From positions 620,001-684,000 of the forward strand of contig CBDETA010000003.1 of the NCBI GenBank assembly GCA_965242785.1: 64,000 nt of DNA, in the 5' to 3' direction. The DNA is from Maricaulis sp965242785 (lineage in GTDB: Bacteria > Pseudomonadota > Alphaproteobacteria > Caulobacterales > Maricaulaceae). Below the pieces are notes generated by a model. The model did not search any database. It worked only from the letters and a program-made list of their open reading frames with translations, and was not told the origin of the DNA. How positions within the stretch are numbered: the stretch's first letter is position 1; every line of letters starts with the position of its first letter. Position numbers and translations under genes: made by a program. Shown piece by piece: positions 43,441 through 53,500 of the stretch.

Positions 43441-43737
43441 CTATTCCCTATCTTCGCACCGCTCCTGCGCCAGAGCGACGATCTCCCAGCCCCGCCGGCC
43501 CCACTCCCGCGCCATGCGATCGCCGGAGACGTGAAGCCGCAAAGCGCGAGCCTCTTCCTCCGTGATCGGCGCGATCACCGCCGCACCTTCCGGTTCCTGG
43601 GGCTCCGGCTCAACCGGTGCGCAGATCCGGGCGTCAACGGCCAGGGGTGCCGTCTCCGGCTCCTCCCAGAGCACCCACCGGGTCGAGCAGCTCGCGAGTA
43701 GGCAGCAGGCGCCGCACAGGGCAATTGTTCTCATCAT
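43441..43737 (-). CDS. o-spanin lipoprotein (Rz1-like)
   Basis: A 98-residue protein beginning MMRTIALCGACCLLASCSTRW, a lipoprotein signal with lipobox LLASC. GGAGGAAC precedes the start by eight bases. The mature part is Pro/Glu-rich (EPEPQEPEGAAV), as in Rz1-type outer membrane spanins. Its first third lies inside the 3' part of the Rz-like gene in another frame, the nested Rz/Rz1 layout of lambda. It would join the inner membrane spanin across the periplasm to disrupt the outer membrane at lysis. Confidence 0.78.
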   Translation of the reverse strand: MMRTIALCGACCLLASCSTRWVLWEEPETAPLAVDARICAPVEPEPQEPEGAAVIAPITEEEARALRLHVSGDRMAREWGRRGWEIVALAQERCEDRE

Positions 43738-44059
43738 AGTCCGGTTCCTCCGGAAGAATGGACGGGGCGGCCAGTTCGGCTTGGCAGGTGGCAAGGCGTG
43801 CCTGCCATCGGCTGCGCTCGTCGGCCACGGCGACGCGGCAGATATTGGTCTCCGAGGCGCGCAGCCCTTCGGTCTCGACGATCTTGTCTTCAAGGCGGTC
43901 GGCAATGGCTTCCTGCGGCGCCAGCCGGTTCACGGTGTCCCGCATGCCGATGTAGGGCGTGAAATAGAGGGCCGCCGAACCCGCCACGATGCCGGCGGCG
44001 AAAACGGCTCCGGTCAAACCGGGAAATCCGGTCGCCAATCCCCAGAGATTCCTGATCAT
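43634..44059 (-). CDS. i-spanin (Rz-like)
   Basis: A 141-residue protein with one N-terminal membrane segment (about 12-33) and a soluble periplasmic part of amphipathic helix with Cys residues (ETNICRVAVADERSRWQARLATC). The start overlaps the endolysin stop by four bases. The Rz1-like lipoprotein is nested in its 3' end. Position right after the endolysin and the topology support an Rz role; there is little sequence similarity to cite. Confidence 0.72.
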   Translation of the reverse strand: MIRNLWGLATGFPGLTGAVFAAGIVAGSAALYFTPYIGMRDTVNRLAPQEAIADRLEDKIVETEGLRASETNICRVAVADERSRWQARLATCQAELAAPSILPEEPDYDENNCPVRRLLPTRELLDPVGALGGAGDGTPGR

Positions 44060-44616
44060 GCCTCGTTCTCCGAAATCGCCCCGCCAGCGGCCGCGAGCGG
44101 CACCATCGGGGCTTTGGGGCCCCCGGGCCAGCGGCGCGCGCCCAGAAGCCGGGATTTCGCGATTCTGACGATGGAAACAGCGTCGCCCTGGTTGCCACCG
44201 AGGACGTGAAAGCAGTCAGCGTCCTCGCCGATGTAGAGACCGACATGCCCGTTCGATCCGTCCGGCCGGCCACGCCAGAAAACGAGGACATCGCCGAGAC
44301 CAGGCTCGACGGTCTTGTCGCCCCAATCCATCCAGCCCCGGGCGCTCAGGCAATCGGGCTGGACCCCGTACCCGGCCCTGGCTGCGCACATTGCCATGAA
44401 CAGCCCGCACCACGGCACGGAGTCCTGCACATAGAAGGCTTCCAGCCATGCCCCGGCGCCAGCCTCGGCCGCCTCGCGCGCCCAGCCCAAGATGATCGGG
44501 TTGTTTGCGTCCCCCTCGCCTTCCACAAGGCCGAACTCGTTGATGGCAACGCCCAGCATGGGCGGCCATGGCACGCCCATCAGCCAGGAGTATTGGGGCG
44601 GAAGAAGCTTATGCAT
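44056..44616 (-). CDS. Endolysin, TIGR02594-type CHAP-like amidase
   Basis: A 186-residue protein with the NlpC/P60-CHAP-like catalytic set: Cys in VPWCGLFMA, His in NGHVGLYIGED and a polar third residue in GGNQGDAVS. This arrangement is that of the TIGR02594 family found in phages and prophages. It cleaves peptidoglycan stem peptides. There is no signal peptide, so a holin must release it. The ATG at 44616 follows GAGGGGGGCG and overlaps the upstream membrane-protein gene by eight bases. Confidence 0.85.
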   Translation of the reverse strand: MHKLLPPQYSWLMGVPWPPMLGVAINEFGLVEGEGDANNPIILGWAREAAEAGAGAWLEAFYVQDSVPWCGLFMAMCAARAGYGVQPDCLSARGWMDWGDKTVEPGLGDVLVFWRGRPDGSNGHVGLYIGEDADCFHVLGGNQGDAVSIVRIAKSRLLGARRWPGGPKAPMVPLAAAGGAISENEA

Positions 44617-44956
44617 TGTCGCCCCCCTCACCCACATCCGGCCGGTGCCCGGTCCGCCGCGCGGCCAGTATCTCTTCCGCCACCTCGAAAACGGTCTTGC
44701 CTTGAAGCTTGGCCAGCGTCGCCGGGCCGGCCGCAAATCCGACCATCACCGCGATGATGTCCACCCCGTCCGGCACTCCGAAGCGGCGGGCCGCCAGCCC
44801 CAGCAGCGTGGCCGCGCCGATGCCGGCCGCGGCGTACACCCAGCGGCGCTGAAGCCCCGGCAGGAAGGGCAGGCTGCAGGCTGCGAAGAAGATCGCAATG
44901 AGGAACAGGTCAGACGCGTCATTGAACAGCGCGCGCAGGCGATCGAACCCCGTCAT
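44609..44956 (-). CDS. Holin-like membrane protein
   Basis: A 115-residue protein with two or three hydrophobic segments (about 14-31, 39-57 and 64-82). The C-terminus is charged (AEEILAARRTGHRPDVGEGG). It overlaps the preceding gene by four bases and the endolysin by eight. Small size, membrane segments and a place directly before the endolysin suit a holin. No direct sequence match is claimed. Confidence 0.6.
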   Translation of the reverse strand: MTGFDRLRALFNDASDLFLIAIFFAACSLPFLPGLQRRWVYAAAGIGAATLLGLAARRFGVPDGVDIIAVMVGFAAGPATLAKLQGKTVFEVAEEILAARRTGHRPDVGEGGDNA

Positions 44957-45369
44957 TCTCCGCCCCCGGCTTTCAGCCGCAGCGCGGCGCTACAGTGAAG
45001 CAGGATCAGCGCGGATCCCGCGATGATGTGGCCGCCAGCCAGAACCAGGCTTTCTCCCCGCCCCAGCTTGCGCCAGTCATAGCTGACCAGAAAATCGGTC
45101 GTCGAAACCACACCGATCAGGCAGGCGAGAACGGCCAGGGCCACGCCCAGAACCATGAAATCCGAAGGCCGCCAGCCGGCCGTACTCATCCGGATGCCGA
45201 ACACCCAGCGCGTCGCATCAGCGATCAGACACAGGGGCGAGGCAGGCGGCCCCTGATAGGAGAGCGTCAGCGCACGCACCCCCGCGATGGCGGCCGTCGC
45301 ATAAGCGGCCACGGCCCAGGCGAACGCAAACAGGTTCACCCAGCCCAGAAAGGTCTGCGGAAAGTCCAT
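44953..45369 (-). CDS. Phage membrane protein of the lysis cassette
   Basis: A 138-residue protein with three or four hydrophobic stretches (about 12-33, 70-93 and 108-126). The ATG at 45369 follows AAGGAAG and precedes the conserved-looking MDFPQTFLGWVNLF. It could be a second holin or antiholin, but I recognise no family. It overlaps the holin-like gene by four bases. Confidence 0.55.
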   Translation of the reverse strand: MDFPQTFLGWVNLFAFAWAVAAYATAAIAGVRALTLSYQGPPASPLCLIADATRWVFGIRMSTAGWRPSDFMVLGVALAVLACLIGVVSTTDFLVSYDWRKLGRGESLVLAGGHIIAGSALILLHCSAALRLKAGGGE

Positions 45370-45387
45370 GGTCTTCCTTTCGGGCAT

Positions 45388-45420
45388 GAAAAAGCCCCGC
45401 CGGAGCGGGGCCTTTTCAAA
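45388..45420 (-). terminator. Terminator between tail-region and lysis genes
   Basis: GGCCCCGC and GCGGGGC form the arms of a GC stem, followed on the minus strand by TTTTTCAT. It lies 19 bases after the stop of the 80-residue gene and before the lysis cassette start, so lysis genes may need antitermination or their own promoter. Confidence 0.6.
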
Positions 45421-45438
45421 TAACAGTGGCGTCCGGCC

Positions 45439-45681
45439 CTATTCGGCCGGGGCCATCAGCGGCTTGATCTGGTGATCGTAATGATGCCGCGCGTTGACGG
45501 TCAGGTTCCGGGCGATCTCGAACACCTTCCGGCCCGTCTCCGAGATCGGTGACAGGTCCGCAACAGCGGCTTCCAGGGCTTCGATTGCCTTGGCGATATC
45601 GCCGACCACTTCGGCATTGTGGGCGTCGGTGACCGCCATCAGTTCGGCCCGGCGGGCGTCGGTCAGTCGTGCATTGGCCAT
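45439..45681 (-). CDS. Small helical phage protein
   Basis: An 80-residue protein, mostly helix (LTDARRAELMAVTDAHNAEVV and following). The start follows GGAAAGGACTG. No family is recognised. It lies between a 120-residue phage protein and a terminator, upstream of the lysis genes. Confidence 0.7.
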   Translation of the reverse strand: MANARLTDARRAELMAVTDAHNAEVVGDIAKAIEALEAAVADLSPISETGRKVFEIARNLTVNARHHYDHQIKPLMAPAE

Positions 45682-45728
45682 GATTCAGTCCTTTCCTTGG
45701 CGTAGGGATTGATGGGATGCCGGTGTGG

Positions 45729-46091
45729 CTATTTCGCCTTGCCGGCCGGAAGCGGGGTGTCCAGCGCAGCAATCGCCACGCAGGCCATGACCGGCGCGTT
45801 TTTCCAGCGGACGGGCAGACGCTTGGTGATCGTGGACACCTCGTCGGCATCGAGCTCCTGCTTGCCGCCGGCCGAGATCCGCTGTGCCAGGCGGAAGCGC
45901 TTCATGAACGCTTCTTTGGTCAGCTCTTTCTCGTCGTCCGGCACCGCGTTCATCAACGCCTCGGTACAGGCCAGGCCCAGCGTCAGCGGTGATGTCTCCG
46001 GCTGGCCGTTCTCGTCCAGCTTCATGGACGTCATCAGGCGCAGTTCCTTGCCGTCGAGGCCCGTCAGGGCTTGGTCAAAATCATACTTCAT
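45729..46091 (-). CDS. Hypothetical phage protein
   Basis: A 120-residue protein beginning MKYDFDQALTGLDGKELRLM, preceded by AAGGAAG at good spacing, so the start at 46091 is chosen over an upstream in-frame ATG. It is an alpha-rich soluble protein (TKEAFMKRFRLAQRI). It resembles small proteins often found between tail fibre and lysis genes in alphaproteobacterial prophages, but no function is known. Confidence 0.7.
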   Translation of the reverse strand: MKYDFDQALTGLDGKELRLMTSMKLDENGQPETSPLTLGLACTEALMNAVPDDEKELTKEAFMKRFRLAQRISAGGKQELDADEVSTITKRLPVRWKNAPVMACVAIAALDTPLPAGKAK

Positions 46092-46192
46092 GGGTTCTTC
46101 CTTGGAGATCGTGGAGATGTGGAGATGCCCGCCCCGGCCGATCTCCACAGGCGGCCGGGGCGAGCGAACCGGCGGCGTGCGCCGGTATTCGG

Positions 46193-46516
46193 TCAATCGC
46201 AGCAGAAGGCCTCGGAGGCCGCTGCCTCGATCAATGCCTGCAGGCGTCCTGTCAGGACGGCTTCAGTGGTCGCGATCAGTTCGGGTTCGGCCGCTTCCAC
46301 CCAGCCGCGCCGCACTGTCTGGTCGGCCGAGTCCAGGGCCTTGAAGGTGTCCGGGTCAGGGTCGGCCAGGCCCACCGTGCCGATGGCCCGCTCGGTAAGG
46401 CCGCTGGCCTCATCTGTGGCGTCCACTTGCCAGTGAACGGTCTCGACGACGCCGGCAAGACCAGACTTGTTGCGGCCTTCCAGCGGGCCGAAATTCCAGT
46501 TGAAATTGATGGACAT
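46193..46516 (-). CDS. Small phage protein next to the tail fibre (DUF7936-like)
   Basis: A 107-residue protein with MSINFNWNFGPLE at the start, then VVETVHWQVDATDEASGLTERAIGTVGL, a beta-rich pattern shared by small proteins beside phage tail fibres. AGGAAG precedes the ATG at 46516. It may be a fibre chaperone or structural accessory; this is inference from position. It ends two bases before the region of the next upstream frame, so it is densely packed. Confidence 0.65.
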   Translation of the reverse strand: MSINFNWNFGPLEGRNKSGLAGVVETVHWQVDATDEASGLTERAIGTVGLADPDPDTFKALDSADQTVRRGWVEAAEPELIATTEAVLTGRLQALIEAAASEAFCCD

Positions 46517-46527
46517 GGCGATGCTTC

Positions 46528-47574
46528 CTATGCTGCGGCCAGCGTGGTCACTGTGCCGGATGAACCGCGATACTTCAGCGCGCCACCCTCGACGTAGATC
46601 TGGCCCACACCAGCGGGTGAGGATGTCGGGGCTGTTCCGTTCGCGATGGCAAAGACATTGGCGGCGCTCGCGCCAAAACTGGACGCTCCAACAGCCAGAC
46701 CAGCGGTGCCTACACGCACCCGCTCCACCCCACCGGGCGCGCAAACGATTGCCCCGGTGCTGCTGGTCTGGAGGTACAACGTGGCAGAATTGGTCGCCGT
46801 GATGCGGGCGCGCTCGCCGGACGTGGCGTTTCCGAGGAAGAGGTAGGCGTCGCTCGTGCCAGCACCCTTGGCATAAAACGCGCCGTAACTGGTCGCGCCT
46901 TCCGACATGATGCCAACGTTATCGCCGACGACGTGGAGTCGGTATCCGGGCAAAGTCGTGCCGAGGCCGAAATTGCCCGAGGTATCGAGGACAGCCCTCT
47001 CGGAGCCACCCGCCCAAAGCTTGATGCCCGAGGAAACAGCGTAGATGCGTGAGTTGAAGCTCGCGTCGAACAGACCAACACCCGCGCTCTCAGCCCACAG
47101 CAGACCGCGGCTTGCAGCCCCGTAGATTTCGATTGCCGCGACATTGTCGGCGTTACCAATTCGGGCTGCGCCGTTAACTTGTAGTTTTCGTTCCGGGAAC
47201 GCAACGCCGATGCCAAGCCCGGTCGATGTCAGGAACAGGCTTCCCACACCGCCGAGCGCCCAGCCCAGCGTGTTCGCCGCCGGGAAGAACATCCCGGTGT
47301 CCAGGTCACCCGTCGTGGTGATCGACGGTGCCGCCGCGCTGCCCGCCGCAAACTTGGTCTGCCCGCCCAGGCTCAAACCCACCGCCGCAGCCACCAGCGT
47401 TGAGACGTCGAACCCGGCACCGGCCGTCTGGATGCGGGTCGCCGCTGCCAGCTCGTCGCTGTCCGAGCTGTCGAAAGCGTGGATCTGGCCATCTTGGCGG
47501 GAGACCGACGGGCTGACCCCGGTGTCGATGAACGGCGCCCCTTTCGGGATGAAAATGAAGATATCGTCCGCCAT
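46528..47574 (-). CDS. Tail fibre protein
   Basis: A 348-residue protein. The N-terminus (MADDIFIFIPKGAPFIDTG) is an attachment region. The middle and C-terminus are Ser/Gly/Ala-rich with regularly placed hydrophobics (GLGTTLPGYRLHVVGDN, TATNSATLYLQTSSTG), as in trimeric beta-structured fibres, and the tail LKYRGSSGTVTTLAAA is common in fibre tips. It has no long chaperone domain. It likely binds the host surface at the tip of J. Confidence 0.78.
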   Translation of the reverse strand: MADDIFIFIPKGAPFIDTGVSPSVSRQDGQIHAFDSSDSDELAAATRIQTAGAGFDVSTLVAAAVGLSLGGQTKFAAGSAAAPSITTTGDLDTGMFFPAANTLGWALGGVGSLFLTSTGLGIGVAFPERKLQVNGAARIGNADNVAAIEIYGAASRGLLWAESAGVGLFDASFNSRIYAVSSGIKLWAGGSERAVLDTSGNFGLGTTLPGYRLHVVGDNVGIMSEGATSYGAFYAKGAGTSDAYLFLGNATSGERARITATNSATLYLQTSSTGAIVCAPGGVERVRVGTAGLAVGASSFGASAANVFAIANGTAPTSSPAGVGQIYVEGGALKYRGSSGTVTTLAAA

Positions 47575-47586
47575 CGGGCAGGCTCC

Positions 47587-50500
47587 TTACGAGAGACGCG
47601 GAACGCGCAGCAGGCAGCTTCCGGCGTTGATCGTGCCGGAGCCGCTGGAGACGCGCAGGCCAAGGTGGATGTAGACGGTGCCGCCGGTGATCGAGCCGTC
47701 CAGGAATTTCGGCGACACGTTGGAAACGAAGTCGCTCGACTGCTCCAGGATGTCACCGCCATCATTGAAGTATTGCAGCCCGTCGGTCGCGCCTTCAGCC
47801 AGCACCTGGGACGAGCCCACCACATTGGTATTGATGGTGCTGCCTTCGGCGGTCTCGGTGGCCGAGGCGATCACCGCCCATTGGCCTTCCACCGCGGCCG
47901 AACTCGCATTCGCGGTGGCGCTGGAATAGCCGATACCGGAACCGTTGAACCCGACAAGCGTGTTCTCGTCACAATCCTCGAGGGCGACTTTTGCGACCAC
48001 TTCATAGATGCCGGCCGCGGTGGCGTTGATCGCCTGGTTGCCGCCGGTGTTCGTATAGACGTCCTGGCTGATCCGCCGGGCGCTGATGCCGTCATCGGCA
48101 TAGACGACGCCCGTGGTAGTATCCTGCACCATGCGCACACTGGTCGGCGTCGGCGCACCGGATTGCGTCTGGATCAGCGCCTTTCCGCTCGCCAGTTCGG
48201 TGTCGCTGACACTGCTCTTCGTCGCCAGCGTGCCGGCACCCAGCCCGCCCAGCGTCACCTGACCGCCGCCGCCGCCGGTCAGGGCGCCGTTCGCTCCGAT
48301 GGTGATGCCGGAATTCAGGATGCTCTCAGCCCCGGTCAGGGATGAAAGGTTCGCCGGACGCCCGGACACGCTGCCCCAGGCCGCGGTATTGCCCAGCCCG
48401 GCCCCATCCGTCAGCTCATTCGTGTTGGTGATGTAATTGGCGTTCAGCGCGCCGGTATATCCCAGCCCCGCAATCGTCACTTGCCCGCCACCCGCACCCG
48501 TCAGCGCACCGTTGGAACCGATGCTGACCGCCGAGTTCTGGATGCCCTCAGAACCGGTCAGGGCCGCCAGATTGGCCGGAATGGAGATGACGTTATCGCC
48601 CCAGGTTGCGCCCAGGGTCGCATCGAGATCGCCGTTGAAGAGTCCGCCGCCGGTGCGGCGCAGCAGGTCCGAAGATGTGGCCCGGCTGGATGTAATGTTG
48701 CGGACCAGGTCGCCATTGGCGTCCAGACCGGCGGTGATGCGGCCGTCTGTCAGCTCGGTCGGCCGGCCGGCCACATTGGTCGCCCAATTGGCACCCGCCG
48801 TCGCATTGAGATCCCCGACATAGCCCAGGCCAGAAATGGTCACCTGACCACCACCCGCGCCGGTCAGAAGACCGTTCGAGCCGATGGTGATGCCGGAATT
48901 ATTGATACCTTCCGACCCGGTCAGCGCGACAAGGTTTGCTGGACGCCCCGCGATATTATCGCCCCAGGTGCCGCCGATCGTGGCCCACTCATCCCAGCTG
49001 GCACCACCCCACCGATATTGCGTGTCGGACGAAGTGTCGAACCACCACTCACCGGGGCGCGGGGAGACCGGGGCCGTGGGCGCCCGTGTCGTCGGCAGGG
49101 CGTCGCCGTTCAGACGCATCGCGCCCGTGTCGTCCACATAGAAGGCCTCGACACCCGCCGAGTTCAGGATCTCGAACCCGGTGCGGCCGGCGCCCAGATC
49201 ACCCATCGTCAGCAGGCCGGACGATCCGAACGAACGGGTGAAATCCCCTGTGATCGCCAGCGTCGCGCCATCCCAGGCCATATACTGGCCGGCCGGGTTG
49301 CCCACCGCCAGCTTGTAGGCCGACCCGTCATAGCCCAGGAAGAAGCCCGTACCGGAGAGGTAGCCGGACGCGCCGCCGCGGATCGCGCCGCCGGCGGCCA
49401 TGATGATGGCGTTGTCGACGTAAAGGTCGTTCGAGATACGCACATCGCCGCCCACCACTTCCATCGCCTTGATGGATGTGCCGCCGACGAAGTTGATGAA
49501 ATAGAGCGCGTCGCCGCCCAGCGTGACGGCAGAACCGTCCTTGCCTGCAGTCAAGCCAGCGATTGCCGGGTTGCTGCCGGAGGCCTCGACCAGCGTCTCC
49601 CAATAGGCGGCGCCCGTCTCGATGTCGGCGACGGCGCCGGCCGTCGTTGTCGCGTGGCCGGAAATCGTGTCCGTTATCGCTCCTACCGCGAACTGATAGG
49701 ACCCGATTGACTGGTTGACCTGTGACTCCGTCTGGAACGTTTCGATCGCATAGGCGCTCGTGACGTAGATGCCCGATACCGTGGTCAGCACTTCCGTCTT
49801 GGCCGCCGCGATGGCGCTGTCCTGGCCGACCTGCGTGGCCATAATCGACGTGATCACGGCCCGGGCGCGGCGGTTTTCCGTCAGGCTTTGCCGAACCGAG
49901 CCGGCCATCTCGCCCATAGACCGCTCGATCGACAAGAAACGAGATCGTGTCTCCGATGCCGGGTCCTGGAAGGCGTCAGCCGTGGTCTGGCCCGGACGCG
50001 CGAAAGCCGTGAAGGGCTCGCTGACCGCAACGCTGCCCTGCCCGCTGGTCGAAGCATCCGGCACCAGGCGGAAGCGCACCGTGGCAGCCGACGCCGGCGC
50101 CTGCACCACATCGGCCAGGCGGCCGGATGCTGCATTGTCCATCGCCTCGGTCGCCAGCACCGAACCGGCCGCGTCATACCAGACCGCTTCCAGAATCGCT
50201 TCGCTGGTCACGCCCTCGACGGCCACCTCGACGCCAGCTTGCACAAGCACGCCCGGCTTCACCGCCTTCTCGTGCGGGAACCACAGCACCTTGGTCGTCT
50301 GCTCGCCGCTGGCCAGCGACGGCCACATGGCCTTGAACCCGGTCGTCTTGCCGATGATGAAGCCGCCATCGTCGGCCACCCAGCCATCCGATCCGGTCGG
50401 GTCCTCGATCCAGTTCAGCAGCGAGTCCTGCAGACCGGTTTCGGCGGCCTCGGCCAGCTTGCCCGCCGCATCGGCCAGCGTTGCATCCGCCCGGCCCTGC

Positions 50501-53500
50501 GCGTCATTGATGGCATCACGCGCGGCATCGATCGCGGCGGTCGGGCCGGTGGCGTCATTCGCCACCAGTGTGTTTGGAACGGTGACGTTCGCGATTTCGA
50601 CCAGCGGGTCGGACATCGCTCCCCGTTCGTCACGAAATGCGAAGCCGAAATCATACGCCTTGCCTGGCACAAGCCCGCGGATCTCGCCGGCGCCAGCCCT
50701 CGGTGTGTCTGAGAAGATCACGCGGTAGCTGGCAGCACTGGCGCCCTGCGCCTTGGCATAGACCAGCAGGTCTGCCACCCGCGGGTCCTCGACTGCTGTC
50801 CAGGTCACCGTCACGCCGGGAACCGACGCCCCGTCCGGACCCGCGAAGGTCACGGGCGTAACAGCCACACCGCTCGGCTGGGCCAAAGCATCGGAGGCGG
50901 CCAAGCCTGTGATCAAAAGTGGATCCCCGGCGCGGCCATCCGGCCCGAGCGAGGTGATCTCCACATCAAAAGTGCGGCCCGGAACGCCAGGCGGCAAAAC
51001 GACCACACGTTCATCGCTTCGCAAGTCCGGAAGACGGTCGAAACGCGCGGTCGAGCCAGATTCCGGTGACTGGCGCCACCGGACTTGAAATCCTGTCAGA
51101 CTTTCCGCGTAACTCTCCGGAACATCAAACCGGACGAAAATGCCGTCCTCGGTGACATAGGTTTCCGCCAGCGTCGGCTGCGGAGGCTTAGGCGCGCGAG
51201 GCAGTGTGATGCGCGTGTTGAACGCAGGCACCGTGCCATTGTCGGCTTCAAATCGCTCGGGCGCGTAGGCCACCCCCAAGATCATGGCATCGAAATTCCG
51301 TGACGGCCGAATCCGCTTGATCAGAAGCGGCGCGGTCTCCAGCCCCGTCTCGCCAAAGGCGACCAGATCGCCCACCTTGGGCGCGTCTGCCGGATCGACC
51401 GGCGCAGGCAACTGCAGGGTCTCCACAACGCCGGCGACTGTCGAGACCGGCAGGGAAGCACTGACCGAGACCTGATAGCTACCCGTACCCTCGCCCGCCT
51501 CCTCGACGAAGCGCCAGCGGATCGCGTAATCCTTGCCCTCTTCCATCACCAGGTGACCGGACGAAGCATCGCCGGCTTCATCCAGGGTGATGGCGGTTAC
51601 ATTGCCGCTGCCATCGGTGGTGAGGGATTTGACGCGGCCAGAGCCCAGCCCGACCAGCATGACATCATGCTGGACGGCCACCAGGTCGCCGATGCGCGAG
51701 GCGACACTCTCGACGTCCACATCAAACTCGACCGTCTCGGTCTGCAGCAGGGCCGTGTAAAGCCAGAACCGACCCAGCCTCCAGACAATCTCCGGATCCG
51801 TGACGCCGGGCAGCTGCAGCTGCTCGTAGAAGGAGGCGGCGACTGTACCTTCGACCTCACCATATTCCGAATATCCATCTGCAAAGACGAGCATTTCGTC
51901 TTCGCGATAGCCTTGCTCGCGATTGGTAAAGTTGATCCGCAGGGCGTGGACGTCGCCTGGAAAGGTTTTGCGAACCCGGAAACCGCGCGTTGAACGCGGA
52001 GTGAAGAGCTGGCGCTCGCCGTCGAGCCGAGGCCCATCGATGACGACCGACAGCTTTCCATTGATCCAGATCGGCCGCGCGCGGCCGGTCGCACACAGAA
52101 GCTGCGCTGCCTTGGCGCGCGTCATTTCGGTGTCGATCACATAGTCGACCGAGTAATTGTTATCGCGATTCCAGATCCAGAACGCTGCCCAGGCCGGCCA
52201 GTCGATCCGAGCGTCCGGCAGAGGCCGCTGTGTGTGTCCCCCACGATAGAGAAAAAGCGTGTTGTCGGCAGGGTTTCGCGTCGCCGTTTCTGCCGTCCAA
52301 TCAGATGCCGCGACCAGTGAGAGGTCAGGTTCCGCAGCGTTCGCAATCGCTGCCGCCAGGGTCGGTGCCTTGCGCTTCAGGACCAGGTTTATGGCGTCAA
52401 CGACGCCAGAGAGCTGGTCTGACGCCTTCACATACACCGCCATGTAGGCATAGCCGGTCAGCGGCATCGGATCCCGCGCGGAGATCGAGCGAAGCGCGCC
52501 CCATTCAACCCGATCGAACTTCTGTTTGCCGTCGCCCTGGGCGGTGTCCACACGCCGCACCTCGACATCGTACTGCCCCTTGGGAACAGCGGCACGCAGA
52601 GCGACGCGGAAAGGTTTGCCCGGATCCGACCGCGTGACGGTGTGGCTGCCAGAGGCGGTCCCGCCGGGCATGTTCCCGGCCCAGTCCACCAGATCCGGTT
52701 CAGCGACAAACCAGCTCAACCGGTCGCGCCCCACCGCCGCTGCGGCGGAATTGCCTTGAGGCGCCGTCGGCCGGTAGTAGACCCACGGTTCACTGCTACC
52801 CGTCGGTCGATAGCGCATCTCAACAGACGCACTCAGGGCCTTGTTTCGCCCTTTGTCATCGACCTGTCCAAGGCCCTGCGGAAAGGCGAAGACGGCCACC
52901 AGTTCGGTCGTCTCGGTCTGGCTGGTGCGCGACACCCAGCCGGCGCCGTCCAGCAGCGTGCCGACAGCCTCGGTAAAGGGATCATCCCGGTAAAGCGTGA
53001 TCGGCGGATCGTCCGGCGTCGCCCGGATCTCGTACTCGACGCCGGAATACTCCGAGATCGGCGTCTCGCCGATCTTGATGTCCGCCACGTCATAGGCCAG
53101 TGGCATCGGGCCGAGATTGAGCAAATAGCGCAGATAGACATCGTCACCGACGATTTCCTGCACCGGCACACCCTGCAAGGGCGGAAAGACCCGGTGCTCG
53201 CCGAACAGGACCGGCATCGGCCTGTAGGGCAGCGCCTGGTTGCGCGCGCCATCCACGGAGTATGTCGGCGAGGGAAGACTGGGCTGGGAGAAGTCCGGTT
53301 GTGGCGGAGGGATCAGCGCATTGATCGCCAGATTGCCGACCACCATCACAGTGGCGGCAGCGGCGGCAGCCCAGAACTGCGTGGCTATGGCCCCGCCCGC
53401 ACCGCCACCCACCCAGGTCGCCAGGGCCACGACCGCGATCTGAAGGACCGTACGCAGGATCTTGGCACCGTCATCACCGGACGGCCGCACCCGCAGCAGC

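Noticed and set aside
48481..49710. A 409-codon plus-strand frame opposite the J-like gene
   Set aside because: Antisense of the fibre repeat region; the repeats explain its regular look.
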